From an uncultured Rhodobacter sp. (GTDB taxonomy: Bacteria > Pseudomonadota > Alphaproteobacteria > Rhodobacterales > Rhodobacteraceae), in NCBI GenBank assembly GCA_945952585.1, contig CAMFII010000005.1:124001-188000 (forward strand): 64,000 nucleotides of DNA, given 5' to 3'. Positions 9,577 to 18,937 of the stretch are shown here, piece by piece (the first letter of the stretch is position 1; the number at the start of each line of letters is the position of its first letter). The notes beneath the pieces were generated by a model. That model saw nothing but the letters and a program-made list of their open reading frames with translations, had not been told where the DNA came from and searched no databases. Both the position numbers and the translations under genes were made by a program.

Positions 9577-10455
9577 ATGGCGGACATCGACAGCCTGCGG
9601 GCATTGCTGCAGTCGAAGGCCCGGCCCACGGACTGGGCCGAACGGCGGGCTCGCATGGACGAGGTTTGCACCGCCGACGGATTGCCAGAGGGTGTGACCT
9701 TCTCGACCGTGATGGTGGCGGGGCGACCGGCGGAGTGGTCCTCGGGACCGGAAAGCCGGCAGGACCGGGTCGTTCTTTACCTGCATGGCGGGGGCTATTG
9801 CTCGGGGTCGATCGCGAGCCATCGCACAGTTGCGGGCGGCATCGCCAGGGCGGCGCGGCTGCGGACCCTGGCGCTCGGCTTCCGGCTCGCGCCCGAGCAT
9901 CCCTATCCGGCCGCGCTGGAGGATGCTCTTGGGGCCTGGGGCTGGCTCAGGGGGCAGGGGATCGCGGCGGAGCGGATCTGCGTGGCGGGCGACAGCGCGG
10001 GCGGCGGACTGTCGCTGGCGCTGGCGATGACGCTGCGGGCGCGGGGCGAGACGCTGCCAGGCTGCCTTTGGCTCCTTTCGCCCTGGACGGACCTGACGAT
10101 GAGCGGCGAGAGCATCACTGACGAGGATGCGGTCGATCCGCTGATCCACAAGGGCTATCTCGAAAGCCTGGCCGGGGCCTATCTGGCCGGGCATGATCCG
10201 CGCGATCCGATGGTGTCGCCCCTGTTCGGGGAAATGGCCGGCCTGCCGCCGGCGCTGATCCAGGTCGGATCGGACGAGACGCTCCTCGACGACTCGTTCA
10301 GGCTCGCCCGAAAGATGGGTGTCGCCCATGTGGCGGTGACGCTGCAGGTCTATCCGCGCATGATCCACGCCTTCCCGGTCTGGCAGAAGCGGCTGGCCGA
10401 GGGGCGGCGGGCGATCGCGCAGGCGGCGGCGTTCCTGGAGGAAAGACTGGGGTAG
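9577..10455 (+). CDS. Alpha/beta hydrolase, hormone-sensitive-lipase-type esterase
   Basis: Likely a cytoplasmic carboxylesterase acting on short-chain esters. The 292-residue protein has the family IV oxyanion motif HGGGY (about residue 69), the nucleophile elbow GDSAGGG (about 142-148), the acid residue in SDETLLDDS and the histidine in MIHAFPVW, so the triad is complete. No signal peptide is visible. It follows the YibQ-like gene by 35 bases on the same strand and may be co-transcribed. It ends near a strong hairpin shared with the convergent hutU. The natural substrate cannot be read from the sequence. Confidence 0.88.
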   Translation: MADIDSLRALLQSKARPTDWAERRARMDEVCTADGLPEGVTFSTVMVAGRPAEWSSGPESRQDRVVLYLHGGGYCSGSIASHRTVAGGIARAARLRTLALGFRLAPEHPYPAALEDALGAWGWLRGQGIAAERICVAGDSAGGGLSLALAMTLRARGETLPGCLWLLSPWTDLTMSGESITDEDAVDPLIHKGYLESLAGAYLAGHDPRDPMVSPLFGEMAGLPPALIQVGSDETLLDDSFRLARKMGVAHVAVTLQVYPRMIHAFPVWQKRLAEGRRAIAQAAAFLEERLG

Positions 10456-10554
10456 GACCGGTCCGTTGCCGCAGGGTGCAAGCCCGCAGGGAAGGGGTAT
10501 GTCAGCTGGAGTGGGGTCTGAAATCCGGTCGCGACTGCCTGAGCGGGTGTGGAA

Positions 10555-10582
10555 CGCGCCTGCCCAGGAACAGGCAGGCGCG
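10555..10582. terminator. Bidirectional hairpin between the esterase gene and hutU
   Basis: A perfect 10-base stem (CGCGCCTGCC / GGCAGGCGCG) with an 8-base loop lies between two convergent genes, 100 bases after the esterase stop and 38 bases after the hutU stop on the other strand. No T tract follows, so factor-independent termination is uncertain. Confidence 0.55.
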
Positions 10583-10619
10583 GCCGGATCTGTCGCGGAA
10601 CAAATCCGGCGGATGATCG

Positions 10620-12305
10620 TCAGTTCCCCAGGATGCCCGGCAGGCGCAGGCCGTGTTCGCGGGCGCAGTCCTTGGCGATGTCGTAGCCCGCATCGGCATG
10701 GCGCATGACACCGGTCGCCGGGTCGTTCCAGAGGACGTTCGACAGCCGCCGCGCCGCGTCGTCGGTGCCGTCGGCGACCACGACCATGCCGGAATGCTGG
10801 CTGAAGCCCATGCCCACGCCGCCGCCGTGATGGAGCGACACCCAGGTCGCGCCAGAGGCGGTGTTAAGTAGCGCGTTCAGGAGCGGCCAGTCCGACACCG
10901 CATCCGAGCCGTCCTTCATCGCCTCGGTCTCGCGGTTGGGCGAAGCAACGGAGCCTGAATCGAGGTGGTCCCGGCCGATGACGATCGGGGCCTTCAGTTC
11001 GCCCGACTTCACCATCTCGTTGAACATCAGCCCCGCCCGGTGCCGGTCACCGAGGCCGATCCAGCAGATGCGCGCGGGCAGACCCTGGAAGGCGATCCGC
11101 TCCTGCGCCATGTCGAGCCAGCGGTGCAGGTGATGGTTCTCGGGGAAGAGCTTCTTCATGGCCGCGTCGGTCTTGTGGATGTCGGACGGATCGCCCGACA
11201 GCGCGCACCAGCGGAAGGGACCGATGCCCTTGCAGAAGAGCGGGCGGATATAGGCCGGCACGAAGCCCGGGAAGGCGAAGGCATTCTCCAGCCCCTCGTC
11301 CTGCGCGACCTGGCGGATGTTGTTGCCGTAGTCGAGCGTCGGCACGCCCGCGTTCCAGAAATCGACCATCGCCGCGACATGGGTCTTCATGCTGGCGCGG
11401 GAGGCTTTCTCGACCGCGTGGGGATCGCTTTCCTGCTTGGCCCGCCATTCGGCGACCGTCCAGCCCGCCGGGCAATAGCCGTGCAGCGGGTCATGGGCCG
11501 AGGTCTGGTCGGTGACGATGTCGGGGCGATGGCCGCCCGCCTTCATCCGTTTCACCAGTTCCGGGAAGATCTCCGCGGCGTTGCCGAGAAGGCCGACCGA
11601 TTTCGCCTCGCCCTTCGCCGTCCAGTCGTCGATCAGCGCCAGCGCCTCGTCGAGCGTTTTCGCCTTGGCGTCGAGGTAGCGGGTGCGGATGCGGAAATCG
11701 ATGCGGGTCTCGTCCACCTCGACCGCGAGGCAGCAGGCCCCGGCCATGACCGCGGCGAGCGGCTGCGCGCCGCCCATGCCGCCAAGGCCGCCGGTCAGGA
11801 TCCACTTGCCCTTGAGGTTGCCGTCATAGTGCTGGCGGCCGGCCTCGGCGAAGGTCTCGTAGGTGCCCTGCACGATGCCCTGGGTGCCGATGTAGATCCA
11901 GGACCCGGCGGTCATCTGGCCGTACATGGCAAGGCCCTTCTTGTCGAGCTCGTTGAAATGGTCCCAGGTCGCCCAGTGCGGTACGAGGTTCGAGTTGGCG
12001 ATCAGCACGCGCGGCGCGTCCTTATGAGTGCGGAAGACGCCGACGGGCTTGCCGGACTGGACGAGCAGCGTCTCGTCCTCGTTCAGCGTCTTCAGCGTCG
12101 CGACGATGCGGTCGAAATCCTCCCAGGTGCGGGCGGCGCGGCCGATGCCGCCATAGACGACCAACTCATGCGGGTTCTCGGCGACATCCGGGTGCAGGTT
12201 GTTCATCAGCATCCGCATCGGCGCCTCGGTCAGCCAGCTTTTCGCGGTGATCTCGGTGCCGGTCGGGGGGAAGACGTCGCGCAGGTTGTGACGGGGATTG
12301 GTCAT
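10620..12305 (-). CDS. hutU: Urocanate hydratase HutU
   Basis: Hydrates urocanate to imidazolonepropionate with tightly bound NAD+, the second step of histidine breakdown. The track frame runs 250 codons further upstream; the real start is the ATG at 12305 ([14 protein letters not shown]), giving the standard 561 residues. [16 protein letters not shown], the NAD-binding [13 protein letters not shown] and the catalytic cysteine region [15 protein letters not shown] are all present. It is the last gene of hutI-hutH-hutU and is separated from hutH by a GC-rich hairpin (12334-12354). Confidence 0.97.
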   Translation of the reverse strand: MTNPRHNLRDVFPPTGTEITAKSWLTEAPMRMLMNNLHPDVAENPHELVVYGGIGRAARTWEDFDRIVATLKTLNEDETLLVQSGKPVGVFRTHKDAPRVLIANSNLVPHWATWDHFNELDKKGLAMYGQMTAGSWIYIGTQGIVQGTYETFAEAGRQHYDGNLKGKWILTGGLGGMGGAQPLAAVMAGACCLAVEVDETRIDFRIRTRYLDAKAKTLDEALALIDDWTAKGEAKSVGLLGNAAEIFPELVKRMKAGGHRPDIVTDQTSAHDPLHGYCPAGWTVAEWRAKQESDPHAVEKASRASMKTHVAAMVDFWNAGVPTLDYGNNIRQVAQDEGLENAFAFPGFVPAYIRPLFCKGIGPFRWCALSGDPSDIHKTDAAMKKLFPENHHLHRWLDMAQERIAFQGLPARICWIGLGDRHRAGLMFNEMVKSGELKAPIVIGRDHLDSGSVASPNRETEAMKDGSDAVSDWPLLNALLNTASGATWVSLHHGGGVGMGFSQHSGMVVVADGTDDAARRLSNVLWNDPATGVMRHADAGYDIAKDCAREHGLRLPGILGN

Positions 12306-12333
12306 GATCAGGCTCCGGGTTTGGCGGAGGCCG

Positions 12334-12354
12334 CCGGGGGCTTTGCGCCCCCGG
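12334..12354. repeat. GC-rich hairpin in the hutH-hutU gap
   Basis: CCGGGGGC and GCCCCCGG form a perfect 8-base stem around a 5-base loop, followed by ACCCCCGCAGGATATTT. From memory, near-identical sequences sit between many genes in Rhodobacteraceae, so I read it as a dispersed intergenic repeat. It could also act as a transcript-processing or attenuation hairpin between two co-transcribed genes. I see no second copy in this window. Confidence 0.6.
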
Positions 12355-12370
12355 ACCCCCGCAGGATATT

Positions 12371-13906
12371 TCAGAACGAAAGAAGGGGCAGGTCGGTCTT
12401 CGCGGCCCCGGCCAGCGCGCCGCTGGCGATGAGCGTTGCGGCGGCCTCGAGATCGGGGGCGAGATAGCGGTCTTCGCCGAGCGTCGCCACGTCCTGGCGC
12501 AGGCGGGCGACGACGCGGGCGAGGGGGGCCGAGGTGGTCAGCGGTGCGCGGAATTCGACGCCTTGCGCGGCGCAAAGGGCTTCGACGCCGAGGATGCGGG
12601 CGAGGTTCTCGTTCATCCTTGTCAAGCGGCGCGCGCCGTGGGCGGCCATGCTGACGTGATCCTCCTGGTTGGCGCTGGTGGGCGTCGAGTCGATCACGGT
12701 CGGATGGGCGAGGTGTTTGTTTTCGCTCATCAGCGCGGCGGTCGTGACCTCGGCGATCATCAGGCCGGAGTTGAGGCCGGGGTTTGGTGTCAGGAACGGC
12801 GGCAGGTCGAAGCTGAGCGTCGGATCGACCATCAGCGCCACGCGGCGCTGGGCGATCGCGCCGATCTCGCTGATCGCGAGCGCGATCATGTCGGCGGCGA
12901 AGCCCACCGGCTCTGCATGGAAGTTGCCGCCCGAGACGATGCCGCCCGATGTCAGCACCAGCGGGTTGTCGGTCGCGGCATTGGCCTCGGTCTGAAGGGT
13001 GCGGGCGGCGAGGCGAAGGACATCCATCGCAGCGCCGGTCACCTGCGGCTGGCAGCGGATGCAATAGGGGTCCTGCACGCGGGTGTCGCCGGTGCGGTGG
13101 CTTTCGCGGATGACCGAGCCTGCGAGAAGGGCGCGCATCGTCGCTGCAGCTTCGATCTGGCCGGCATGGCCGCGCAGGTCGTGGATCTCGGGTTCCAATG
13201 GGGCGGTCGAGCCCATGATAGCGTCGGTCGAAAGCGCCGAGACGACGAGGGCCGATTGTGCGGCGGTCCAGGCGTCGAACAGGCCCGCGAGCGCATAGGC
13301 AGTCGAGAATTGCGTGCCGTTGATCAGGGCGAGGCCTTCCTTCGGCCCGAGGACGATCGGTGACAGGCCAGCCATCGCCAGCGCCTCGCCGCCGGGCAGG
13401 CGGGAGCCGTCAACATCCGCCTCACCATGCCCGATCATGACGGCGGCCATATGGGCGAGGGGGGCGAGGTCGCCGGAGGCGCCGACCGAGCCTTGTGCGG
13501 GGACGACCGGCGTAACGCCGCGCGCCAGCATCCCTTCCAGAAGTTCTATCAGTTCCCACCGGACGCCGGAAGCGCCGCGGCCGAGCGAGAGGAGCTTCAG
13601 CACCATCATCAGCCGGGCGACGGCGCGCGGCATCGGCTCGCCCACGCCGCAGCAATGGGAAAGGATCAGGTTGCGCTGGAGCGTGGCGGTGTCCTTTGAC
13701 GCGATCTTCAGCGAGGCGAGCTTGCCGAAGCCGGTGTTGACCCCATAGACCGGCTCGGTCCCGGCGGCGGCGGCGGCGATGCGGGCGGCGGCGGCCTCGA
13801 CCGGGCCGCGGGCGCTGGCGTCGAGACGGGCCGGCGCCTCCTGCCGGTAGATGCGTTCCAACTGGGCGAGCGTCGTCGCGCCGGGGATCAAGGTTTCAGC
13901 GGTCAA
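12371..13906 (-). CDS. hutH: Histidine ammonia-lyase HutH
   Basis: Removes ammonia from histidine to give urocanate, the first step of the pathway. The MIO cofactor forms from the Ala-Ser-Gly in [13 protein letters not shown] (about residue 145), and [12 protein letters not shown] and the NPLV region are intact. The track ORF begins 50 codons upstream inside hutI, but the sequence becomes HutH-like only at [13 protein letters not shown], so I start at the TTG at 13906. This gives 511 residues, the usual length, and an 11-base overlap with the end of hutI, indicating coupling. Confidence 0.95.
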   Translation of the reverse strand: MTAETLIPGATTLAQLERIYRQEAPARLDASARGPVEAAAARIAAAAAGTEPVYGVNTGFGKLASLKIASKDTATLQRNLILSHCCGVGEPMPRAVARLMMVLKLLSLGRGASGVRWELIELLEGMLARGVTPVVPAQGSVGASGDLAPLAHMAAVMIGHGEADVDGSRLPGGEALAMAGLSPIVLGPKEGLALINGTQFSTAYALAGLFDAWTAAQSALVVSALSTDAIMGSTAPLEPEIHDLRGHAGQIEAAATMRALLAGSVIRESHRTGDTRVQDPYCIRCQPQVTGAAMDVLRLAARTLQTEANAATDNPLVLTSGGIVSGGNFHAEPVGFAADMIALAISEIGAIAQRRVALMVDPTLSFDLPPFLTPNPGLNSGLMIAEVTTAALMSENKHLAHPTVIDSTPTSANQEDHVSMAAHGARRLTRMNENLARILGVEALCAAQGVEFRAPLTTSAPLARVVARLRQDVATLGEDRYLAPDLEAAATLIASGALAGAAKTDLPLLSF

Positions 13907-15095
13907 TCTGGCCTCCGAAGATGCGGGCGTGAAGGGGCGTGGGGCCGATGCGCCAGGAAAGCTCGGCGGGGGTCTTCGCCTCCCACACGGCGAGGTCGGC
14001 GCGCAGGCCCGGGGCGAGGCGACCGCGGTCGGCGAGGCCAAGGGCGCGGGCGGCATGGGCGGTGGCGCCGAGAAGCGCCTCCTCGGGCGTCATGCGGAAG
14101 AGCGTGCAGGCCATGTTCATGGCGAGCGTCAGCGAGGTCATCGGCGCTGTGCCGGGGTTGCAGTCGGTCGCGACTGCCATCGGCACGCCGTGCTGGCGCA
14201 GGAGGCCGATTGGCGGCAGTTGCGTCTCGCGGAGCGTGTAGAAGGCGCCGGGCAGGATCACCGCGACGGTGCCGTGGGCGGCCATGGCGCGGGCGCCGTC
14301 CTCGTCGAGATATTCGAGATGGTCGGCGGAGAGGGCGCCGTGGCGGGCCGCCAGCGCCGCGCCGCCGAGGTTCGACAGCTGCTCGGCATGGAGTTTTACC
14401 GGCAGGCCAAGGGCTTGGGCTGCGGTGAAGAGGCGCTCGACCTGCGCGGGCGAGAAGGCGATGCCCTCGCAGAAGGCGTCGACGGCGTCGATCAGGCCTT
14501 CCTCGTGGGCAAGCCGCATGGTCGGGATCGCGACCTCGTCGAGATAGGCGTCGGCACGGCCCTTGTAGTCGGGCGGCACCGCATGGGCGCCGAGATAGGT
14601 CGTGATGATGGTGACCGGGCGCACTTGCCCGAGGCGGCGGGCGGCGCGGAGCATCTTGAGTTCGGTTTCGGTGTCGAGACCATAGCCCGACTTGATCTCG
14701 ACCGTCGTGACGCCCTCGGCCAGCATCTGGTTTAGGCGGGGCAGGGCGGCTGCGACGAGCTCGTCCTCCGAGGCGGCGCGGGTGGCCTTGACGGTCGACA
14801 GGATGCCGCCGCCGGCGCGGGCGATGTCTTCGTAGGAGGCGCCGTTCAGCCGCATCTCGAATTCGGTCGCGCGGGTGCCGCCGAAGACGATGTGGGTGTG
14901 GCAGTCGATCAGCGCGGGCGTCACGAGGCGGCCGCCCAGATCCCGGGCAGGCAGGCCGGCATAGTCGTCGGGCAGGTCGGACTGCGGGCCGATCCACTCG
15001 ATCCGGTCGACCTCGAGCACCAGCGCGGCGTCGGGGATCAGGCCGTAGCTGCCCTGCATGGTCGCTGCTGTCGCCCCGATCAGGAGAATCGCCAT
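13896..15095 (-). CDS. hutI: Imidazolonepropionase HutI
   Basis: Opens imidazolonepropionate to N-formiminoglutamate, the third step of histidine breakdown. Starting at the ATG at 15095 ([14 protein letters not shown]) gives 399 residues. It is an amidohydrolase-fold metal enzyme: [12 protein letters not shown] is the first metal-binding motif (about 68-79), with [23 protein letters not shown] and the late [10 protein letters not shown] aspartate. The track frame extends 330 codons upstream over hutF on the opposite strand and is spurious there. It is first in hutI-hutH-hutU, with its promoter and a palindromic operator in the 72-base divergent gap. Confidence 0.96.
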   Translation of the reverse strand: MAILLIGATAATMQGSYGLIPDAALVLEVDRIEWIGPQSDLPDDYAGLPARDLGGRLVTPALIDCHTHIVFGGTRATEFEMRLNGASYEDIARAGGGILSTVKATRAASEDELVAAALPRLNQMLAEGVTTVEIKSGYGLDTETELKMLRAARRLGQVRPVTIITTYLGAHAVPPDYKGRADAYLDEVAIPTMRLAHEEGLIDAVDAFCEGIAFSPAQVERLFTAAQALGLPVKLHAEQLSNLGGAALAARHGALSADHLEYLDEDGARAMAAHGTVAVILPGAFYTLRETQLPPIGLLRQHGVPMAVATDCNPGTAPMTSLTLAMNMACTLFRMTPEEALLGATAHAARALGLADRGRLAPGLRADLAVWEAKTPAELSWRIGPTPLHARIFGGQIDR

Positions 15096-15124
15096 TCCGC
15101 TTGCCTTATGTCTGAGATTGACGC

Positions 15125-15144
15125 TATTATGTCTGCACATAATA
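15125..15144. promoter_or_regulatory. Likely HutC operator (perfect palindrome) in the hutI-hutF gap
   Basis: TATTATGTCTGCACATAATA is a perfect 8+8 inverted repeat around CTGC, with the GT...AC core typical of GntR/HutC operators. A second half-site, TTATGTCTG, lies 21 bases to the left at 15106-15114, two helical turns away. The palindrome overlaps the -10 and spacer of the leftward promoter, so a bound repressor would block hutIHU and probably hutFC. HutC, encoded next door, is the obvious candidate ligand. Confidence 0.8.
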
Positions 15145-15155
15145 AGCCATGTCAA
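15126..15155 (-). promoter_or_regulatory. Predicted leftward hut promoter
   Basis: On the minus strand a consensus TTGACA (15155-15150) and a CATAAT (15131-15126) are separated by 18 bases and lie about 30 bases before the hutI start. The -10 falls inside the left arm of the palindromic operator. A weaker rightward TTGACG lies at 15118-15123. Confidence 0.6.
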
Positions 15156-15167
15156 GCGAGGATGCCG

Positions 15168-16520
15168 ATGACCCTGATCCATGCGAGGACCGCCCTTCTG
15201 CCGCAGGGATGGGCGCGGGACGTGACCGTGGCGCTGGACGGCGGGCGGATCGCCTCGGTCGTGGCGGGAGCGGCCCCGGGGGGCGTGCAGGTCGATTGCC
15301 TGCTGCCCGCGCCGGTGAACCTGCATTCCCATGCCTTTCAGCGGGCGATGGCAGGGCTGACCGAGACGCGGACGGCGGGGCAGGACAGCTTCTGGACCTG
15401 GCGCAGCCTGATGTACCGCTTCCTCGAGCGGCTGACGCCCGAGGATGTCGAGGCGATCGCGGCCTTTGTACAGATGGAAATGGCCGAGGCGGGCTATGCG
15501 GCGGTGGCCGAGTTCCATTACCTGCACCACGCGCCGGGCGGGGCGGCCTATGCCGACCGGGCGGAGATGTCGGCGCGGATCGCGATTGCGGCGGCCGAGT
15601 CCGGGCTGGGCCTGACGCTGCTGCCGGTGCTTTACGAGCAGGGAGGTTGTGACGGACGGGCGCTGGCCGGGGGGCAGCTGCGCTTCGGCAATGACCGGGA
15701 CGGCTATGCGGCGCTGTGGGAAGGCGCGGCGAAGGCGCTGGCGCATCTGCCGGGCGACACGCGACTGGGCGTCGCGCCGCATTCGCTGCGGGCGGTGTCG
15801 CGCGGGTCGCTGGACTGGGTGGCGGGGATCGCGCCGCTGGCGCCGGTGCACCTGCATCTGGCCGAACAGGTGGCCGAGGTCGATGAGGTGAAGGCGGCCT
15901 ATGGCGCGCGGCCGGTGGAGTGGCTTCTGGCGAACGCTCAGGTCGATCCGCGCTGGTGCCTGATCCATGCGACGCAGATGGAGCCGCAGGAGACGGAGGG
16001 GCTGGCGGCGACCGGGGCGGTGGCGGGGCTGTGCCCGATCACCGAGGCGAACCTCGGCGACGGCATCTTCGACGGGGTCCGCTACACCCAAGCCGGGGGC
16101 AGGTGGGGCGTGGGGTCGGACAGCAACGTGGACATCACGCTGTCGGGCGAGTTGCGGCTCTTCGAGTATTCACAGCGTCTGCGCGACCGGGGACGGGCGG
16201 TGCTGGCGGTGCCCGGCCGCTCGACGGGCCGGGTGCTGTGGGAGGGGGTCGCACAGGGTGGCGCTCAGGCAGCGGGGCGCGACGCGGGGGAAATCCGTGA
16301 GGGGCTCTGGGCCGATCTGGTGGCGCTGGACCTTTCGGCGCCCGATCTTGCGGGGCGCGAGGGCGACACGATCCTCGACGCGTTCATCTTCGGCAAGGGA
16401 CGGGTGGCCGAGCTTTGGTCGGCGGGCCGGCATCTGGTCGCAGCCGGACGCCACCACCAGCGCGACGCCATCGCCAACACCTATGCCCGCGTCATGGCGC
16501 GCCTGAAGGACGCGCTCTGA
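15168..16520 (+). CDS. hutF: Formimidoylglutamate deiminase HutF
   Basis: Hydrolyses N-formimino-L-glutamate to N-formylglutamate and ammonia, the branch of histidine breakdown that then needs a deformylase (HutG). The start at 15168 ([14 protein letters not shown]) is preferred over the ATG two codons upstream because GCGAGG lies at a normal distance; the product is 450 residues. It is an amidohydrolase with metal motif [14 protein letters not shown] (about residue 55), HLHLAEQ, and the late VGSDSNVDI aspartate. Presence of HutF implies the five-step route, but no hutG lies in this window. It overlaps hutC by one base. Confidence 0.94.
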   Translation: MTLIHARTALLPQGWARDVTVALDGGRIASVVAGAAPGGVQVDCLLPAPVNLHSHAFQRAMAGLTETRTAGQDSFWTWRSLMYRFLERLTPEDVEAIAAFVQMEMAEAGYAAVAEFHYLHHAPGGAAYADRAEMSARIAIAAAESGLGLTLLPVLYEQGGCDGRALAGGQLRFGNDRDGYAALWEGAAKALAHLPGDTRLGVAPHSLRAVSRGSLDWVAGIAPLAPVHLHLAEQVAEVDEVKAAYGARPVEWLLANAQVDPRWCLIHATQMEPQETEGLAATGAVAGLCPITEANLGDGIFDGVRYTQAGGRWGVGSDSNVDITLSGELRLFEYSQRLRDRGRAVLAVPGRSTGRVLWEGVAQGGAQAAGRDAGEIREGLWADLVALDLSAPDLAGREGDTILDAFIFGKGRVAELWSAGRHLVAAGRHHQRDAIANTYARVMARLKDAL

Positions 16521-17209
16521 TGCAGGCGCCGGGATGGGAAGCAATCCGCGACGAGGTGGCGGCGCGCATTCGCGCCCGGCTCTGGGCGCCGGGTGAGACC
16601 ATTCCGGGCGAAGAGACGCTGGCAGGCGAATTCGGCGTGGCGCGGGCAACGGTGAACCGGGCGCTCAGGGAACTGGCCGCGACGGGCGTGATCGAGCGAC
16701 GGCGCAAGGCGGGCACGCGCGTCGCGCTCTTGCCGGCGCGGCGGGCGACGCTGGAAATCGCGGTGATCCGGCTGGAAGTCGAGGGTAGGGGCCAGGCCTA
16801 CAGCCATCAGGTCCTTGCGGACCGGCTCGAGGCCGCGCCGCCGCCAGTGGCGGCCCGTCTAGGGCTTCCGCCCGGTGCCGTCCTGCGCCGCCTGCGCACC
16901 CTCCACCTCGCCGATGGACGGCCCTGGGCCTATGAGGATCGCTGGCTGAACCCGGCGGCGCTTGGTCAGGAGAAGCCCGATTTCACCACGGTAAGCGCCA
17001 ATGAATGGCTGGTGAGCCATGTGCCCTATGCCACCGGCGATATTGCCTTTTCCGCCGAAAGCGCGGGCCCGGATGAAGCAGCGGCGCTTGGCGTTGCCGA
17101 AGGGGCGGCGCTGTTCGTCACCGACCGGGCGACCTGGACCGAGGACATGCCGATCACTGCCGTCCGGCTTTTCCACATCCCCGGATACCGGATGCGCAGC
17201 GGGCTTTGA
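16520..17209 (+). CDS. hutC: Histidine utilisation repressor HutC (GntR family)
   Basis: Urocanate-responsive repressor of the hut genes. The start ATG overlaps the hutF stop (TGATG), giving 229 residues. The N-terminal winged helix-turn-helix is clear: IPGEETLAGEFGVARATVNRALREL at about residues 30-54. The C-terminal UTRA ligand domain (about 85-225) contains the paired RLRTLHLADGRPWAYEDRWLNP and the final AVRLFHIPGYRM, typical of HutC. Its position in the divergent hut cluster with a palindromic GntR-type site supports the name over other UTRA regulators. Confidence 0.92.
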   Translation: MQAPGWEAIRDEVAARIRARLWAPGETIPGEETLAGEFGVARATVNRALRELAATGVIERRRKAGTRVALLPARRATLEIAVIRLEVEGRGQAYSHQVLADRLEAAPPPVAARLGLPPGAVLRRLRTLHLADGRPWAYEDRWLNPAALGQEKPDFTTVSANEWLVSHVPYATGDIAFSAESAGPDEAAALGVAEGAALFVTDRATWTEDMPITAVRLFHIPGYRMRSGL

Positions 17210-17363
17210 CGCGCCTTCGGCCGGGGGGCGAAGGGGGCTTAGGCGATCTCCCGGCCGAGCTTTGTCGGCAGGCGGTTCTCCAACGCAACTCCGGCCTGAG
17301 TGAACGGCGGTCCCGGTCCCGGCCACGATGCCATGCATGGCCCGGGATGCTCTGGACTGGAAG

Positions 17364-17846
17364 CTACAGTGTCGCGACCAGCGGATAGGCCAGTCCCGCC
17401 AGGGCGATCGAGATGCCCATCGGAAAGCCGCGCTGCTCGGACAGGCCCAGCCATCCGATCTCGCGCAGGGGACGGATGGTGCGCAGAAGGGTGAGGCCAG
17501 CGATGCCGATGGCCAGCGACAGGGCAAAGAGGCGCGCGAAGCCGATCAGTCCTGGCACCGGAATGAACAGGATCAGGCAGGCCAGGATCTTGACGTCCCC
17601 CCCGCCGATCAGCCCCAGGGCAAAGGCCGCGAATCCGAGCAGGAACACAGCGCCGGCGGCAATCAGGCGCGGGCCGAGGTCGACTGGCGGGGCGATCAGG
17701 CAGGCGAGGGCGAAGGCCGCCAGTGCAAGAAGGCTCAGCCAGTTCGGGATCCGCATGTAGCGCAGGTCGAAATAGGCCACGGCGCAAAGCAGCGGCGCCA
17801 GCAGGACCAGCGGGGCAAGTGTGGCCATCGGGATGGGCTCAGGCAT
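17364..17846 (-). CDS. Prepilin peptidase, TadV/CpaA type (A24 family)
   Basis: Small inner-membrane aspartyl protease expected to cleave and perhaps methylate Flp prepilin. The 160-residue protein has about five membrane segments and the two catalytic aspartates in context: YFDLRYMRIPN (about residue 27) and GGGDVKIL (about 86-93). It lacks the N-terminal methylase domain of PilD, as expected for the TadV type. The start at 17846 overlaps the LuxR-type gene by 8 bases, so the regulator and peptidase are one unit; a later ATG at 17828 is possible. The Tad operon begins 1 kb away on the same strand, which makes Flp its likely substrate. Confidence 0.88.
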   Translation of the reverse strand: MPEPIPMATLAPLVLLAPLLCAVAYFDLRYMRIPNWLSLLALAAFALACLIAPPVDLGPRLIAAGAVFLLGFAAFALGLIGGGDVKILACLILFIPVPGLIGFARLFALSLAIGIAGLTLLRTIRPLREIGWLGLSEQRGFPMGISIALAGLAYPLVATL

Positions 17847-18780
17847 AGTGCAGCTGCGGGCTGCCGGCGTCTGGCGTCCGCGGACCGATCAGCCGGAACA
17901 GCAGTTCCGCCTGGCTTGCGGTCTGGGTCTTGGCGTAGATGCTGCGCAGATGCGAGCGCACGGTGGTTTCGGTGATGCCAAGCTCGGCCGCCGCGCCGCG
18001 CACCGACAGGCCGCGGCTGAGGCACAGGCAGATGCGGTATTCGCAACGGCTCAGCCGGGCAGGATTCGTCGAACCGAGGATCGATGCCGCAACGGCGGTC
18101 CCCCGCGCCTCGGAATCCGGCCGGCGAAAGGCAACGTCGCGCGAAACGATGCCGAGTTGCCGCGTGGCCCAGGTCCGCGCGACCGTCGGCAAGACGGCGG
18201 CAAGCGTGGCAAGAGCCCGCTCCGACCGCTGATCGCGGAAATGGAGTTCGATGACATCCCGCTCCGTTGCGCCCGAAGACAGGACCAGTACGCAGAAGTC
18301 GTGAAAGCCCCGCGCGGACTGGAATTCGCTCAGGAACGGGTTCGACGGCTCGGGCGCATCGGCCTCGTGCCAGATCGTCCCGGCCCGCGCGCCGTCAAGC
18401 GCGTTGCCAAAGACCGAGTCGGCGAGGCTGAGCCGCAGCGGGCGACCAAAGCTTTGTTCTGCACCCGGGTCGTGCTGCGCGATGCGGGTTTGATGGCCGT
18501 CGCTCCGGCGCGTGCGGATCAGCAGACCCGCTTCAGCGCCCAGGCCTTCGCAAAGATCCGCGAAAGCCGCACCGATCGAGGCCGATCCATGGAGCGCTTC
18601 GCACCAGGTGGCAATTGCATCGACAATTTGCGCTTGCTGCAATCCGGCGGCAACTTCGCCGCGGGCCGAGGGGCCGAATTCACTGTTACTGACCATGCCG
18701 TCACCATTTGGCTGGCAAAGGTCAAAAGCCAGCCCTGAAGATGTCGCCGCCACACCTTGACGCCGAAACGTCATATTCAT
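17839..18780 (-). CDS. LuxR-family transcriptional regulator
   Basis: DNA-binding regulator of unknown signal. The 313-residue product ends with a LuxR helix-turn-helix (about 240-300): LSRCEYRICLCLSRGLSVRGAAAELGI followed by TVRSHLRSIYAKTQ. The N-terminal 230 residues are not a receiver (no conserved aspartate context) and not a recognisable autoinducer domain; they may be a GAF-like sensor. The start is uncertain: the ATG at 18780, one at 18774, or the one at 18696 (MVSNSEFG). It is coupled to the prepilin peptidase by overlap and lies just downstream of tadC, so control of pilus genes is a reasonable guess only. Confidence 0.82.
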   Translation of the reverse strand: MNMTFRRQGVAATSSGLAFDLCQPNGDGMVSNSEFGPSARGEVAAGLQQAQIVDAIATWCEALHGSASIGAAFADLCEGLGAEAGLLIRTRRSDGHQTRIAQHDPGAEQSFGRPLRLSLADSVFGNALDGARAGTIWHEADAPEPSNPFLSEFQSARGFHDFCVLVLSSGATERDVIELHFRDQRSERALATLAAVLPTVARTWATRQLGIVSRDVAFRRPDSEARGTAVAASILGSTNPARLSRCEYRICLCLSRGLSVRGAAAELGITETTVRSHLRSIYAKTQTASQAELLFRLIGPRTPDAGSPQLHYA

Positions 18781-18834
18781 GAACGGTTATTGACCGGATT
18801 AAGTCAAGATTTTGCCGCATTCTCAGGTTGTTGC

Positions 18835-18850
18835 GATTGATATTTCAATC
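18835..18850. promoter_or_regulatory. Palindrome upstream of the LuxR-type gene
   Basis: GATTGATATTTCAATC has 6-base perfect arms and a 4-base centre. It lies in an AT-rich 157-base gap, 55 bases before the LuxR start, where a TTGACT at about 18800-18805 on the minus strand could be a -35. It is a candidate operator or autoregulatory site; no binding protein is known. Confidence 0.45.
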
Positions 18851-18937
18851 AGGGCGCGAATTTTTGATATCGGGCCCCAATCAATCCTCGATCAGTTCGC
18901 ATGATTGTCCAGATTTTAACGAGGCCGCCTTGGTGAA

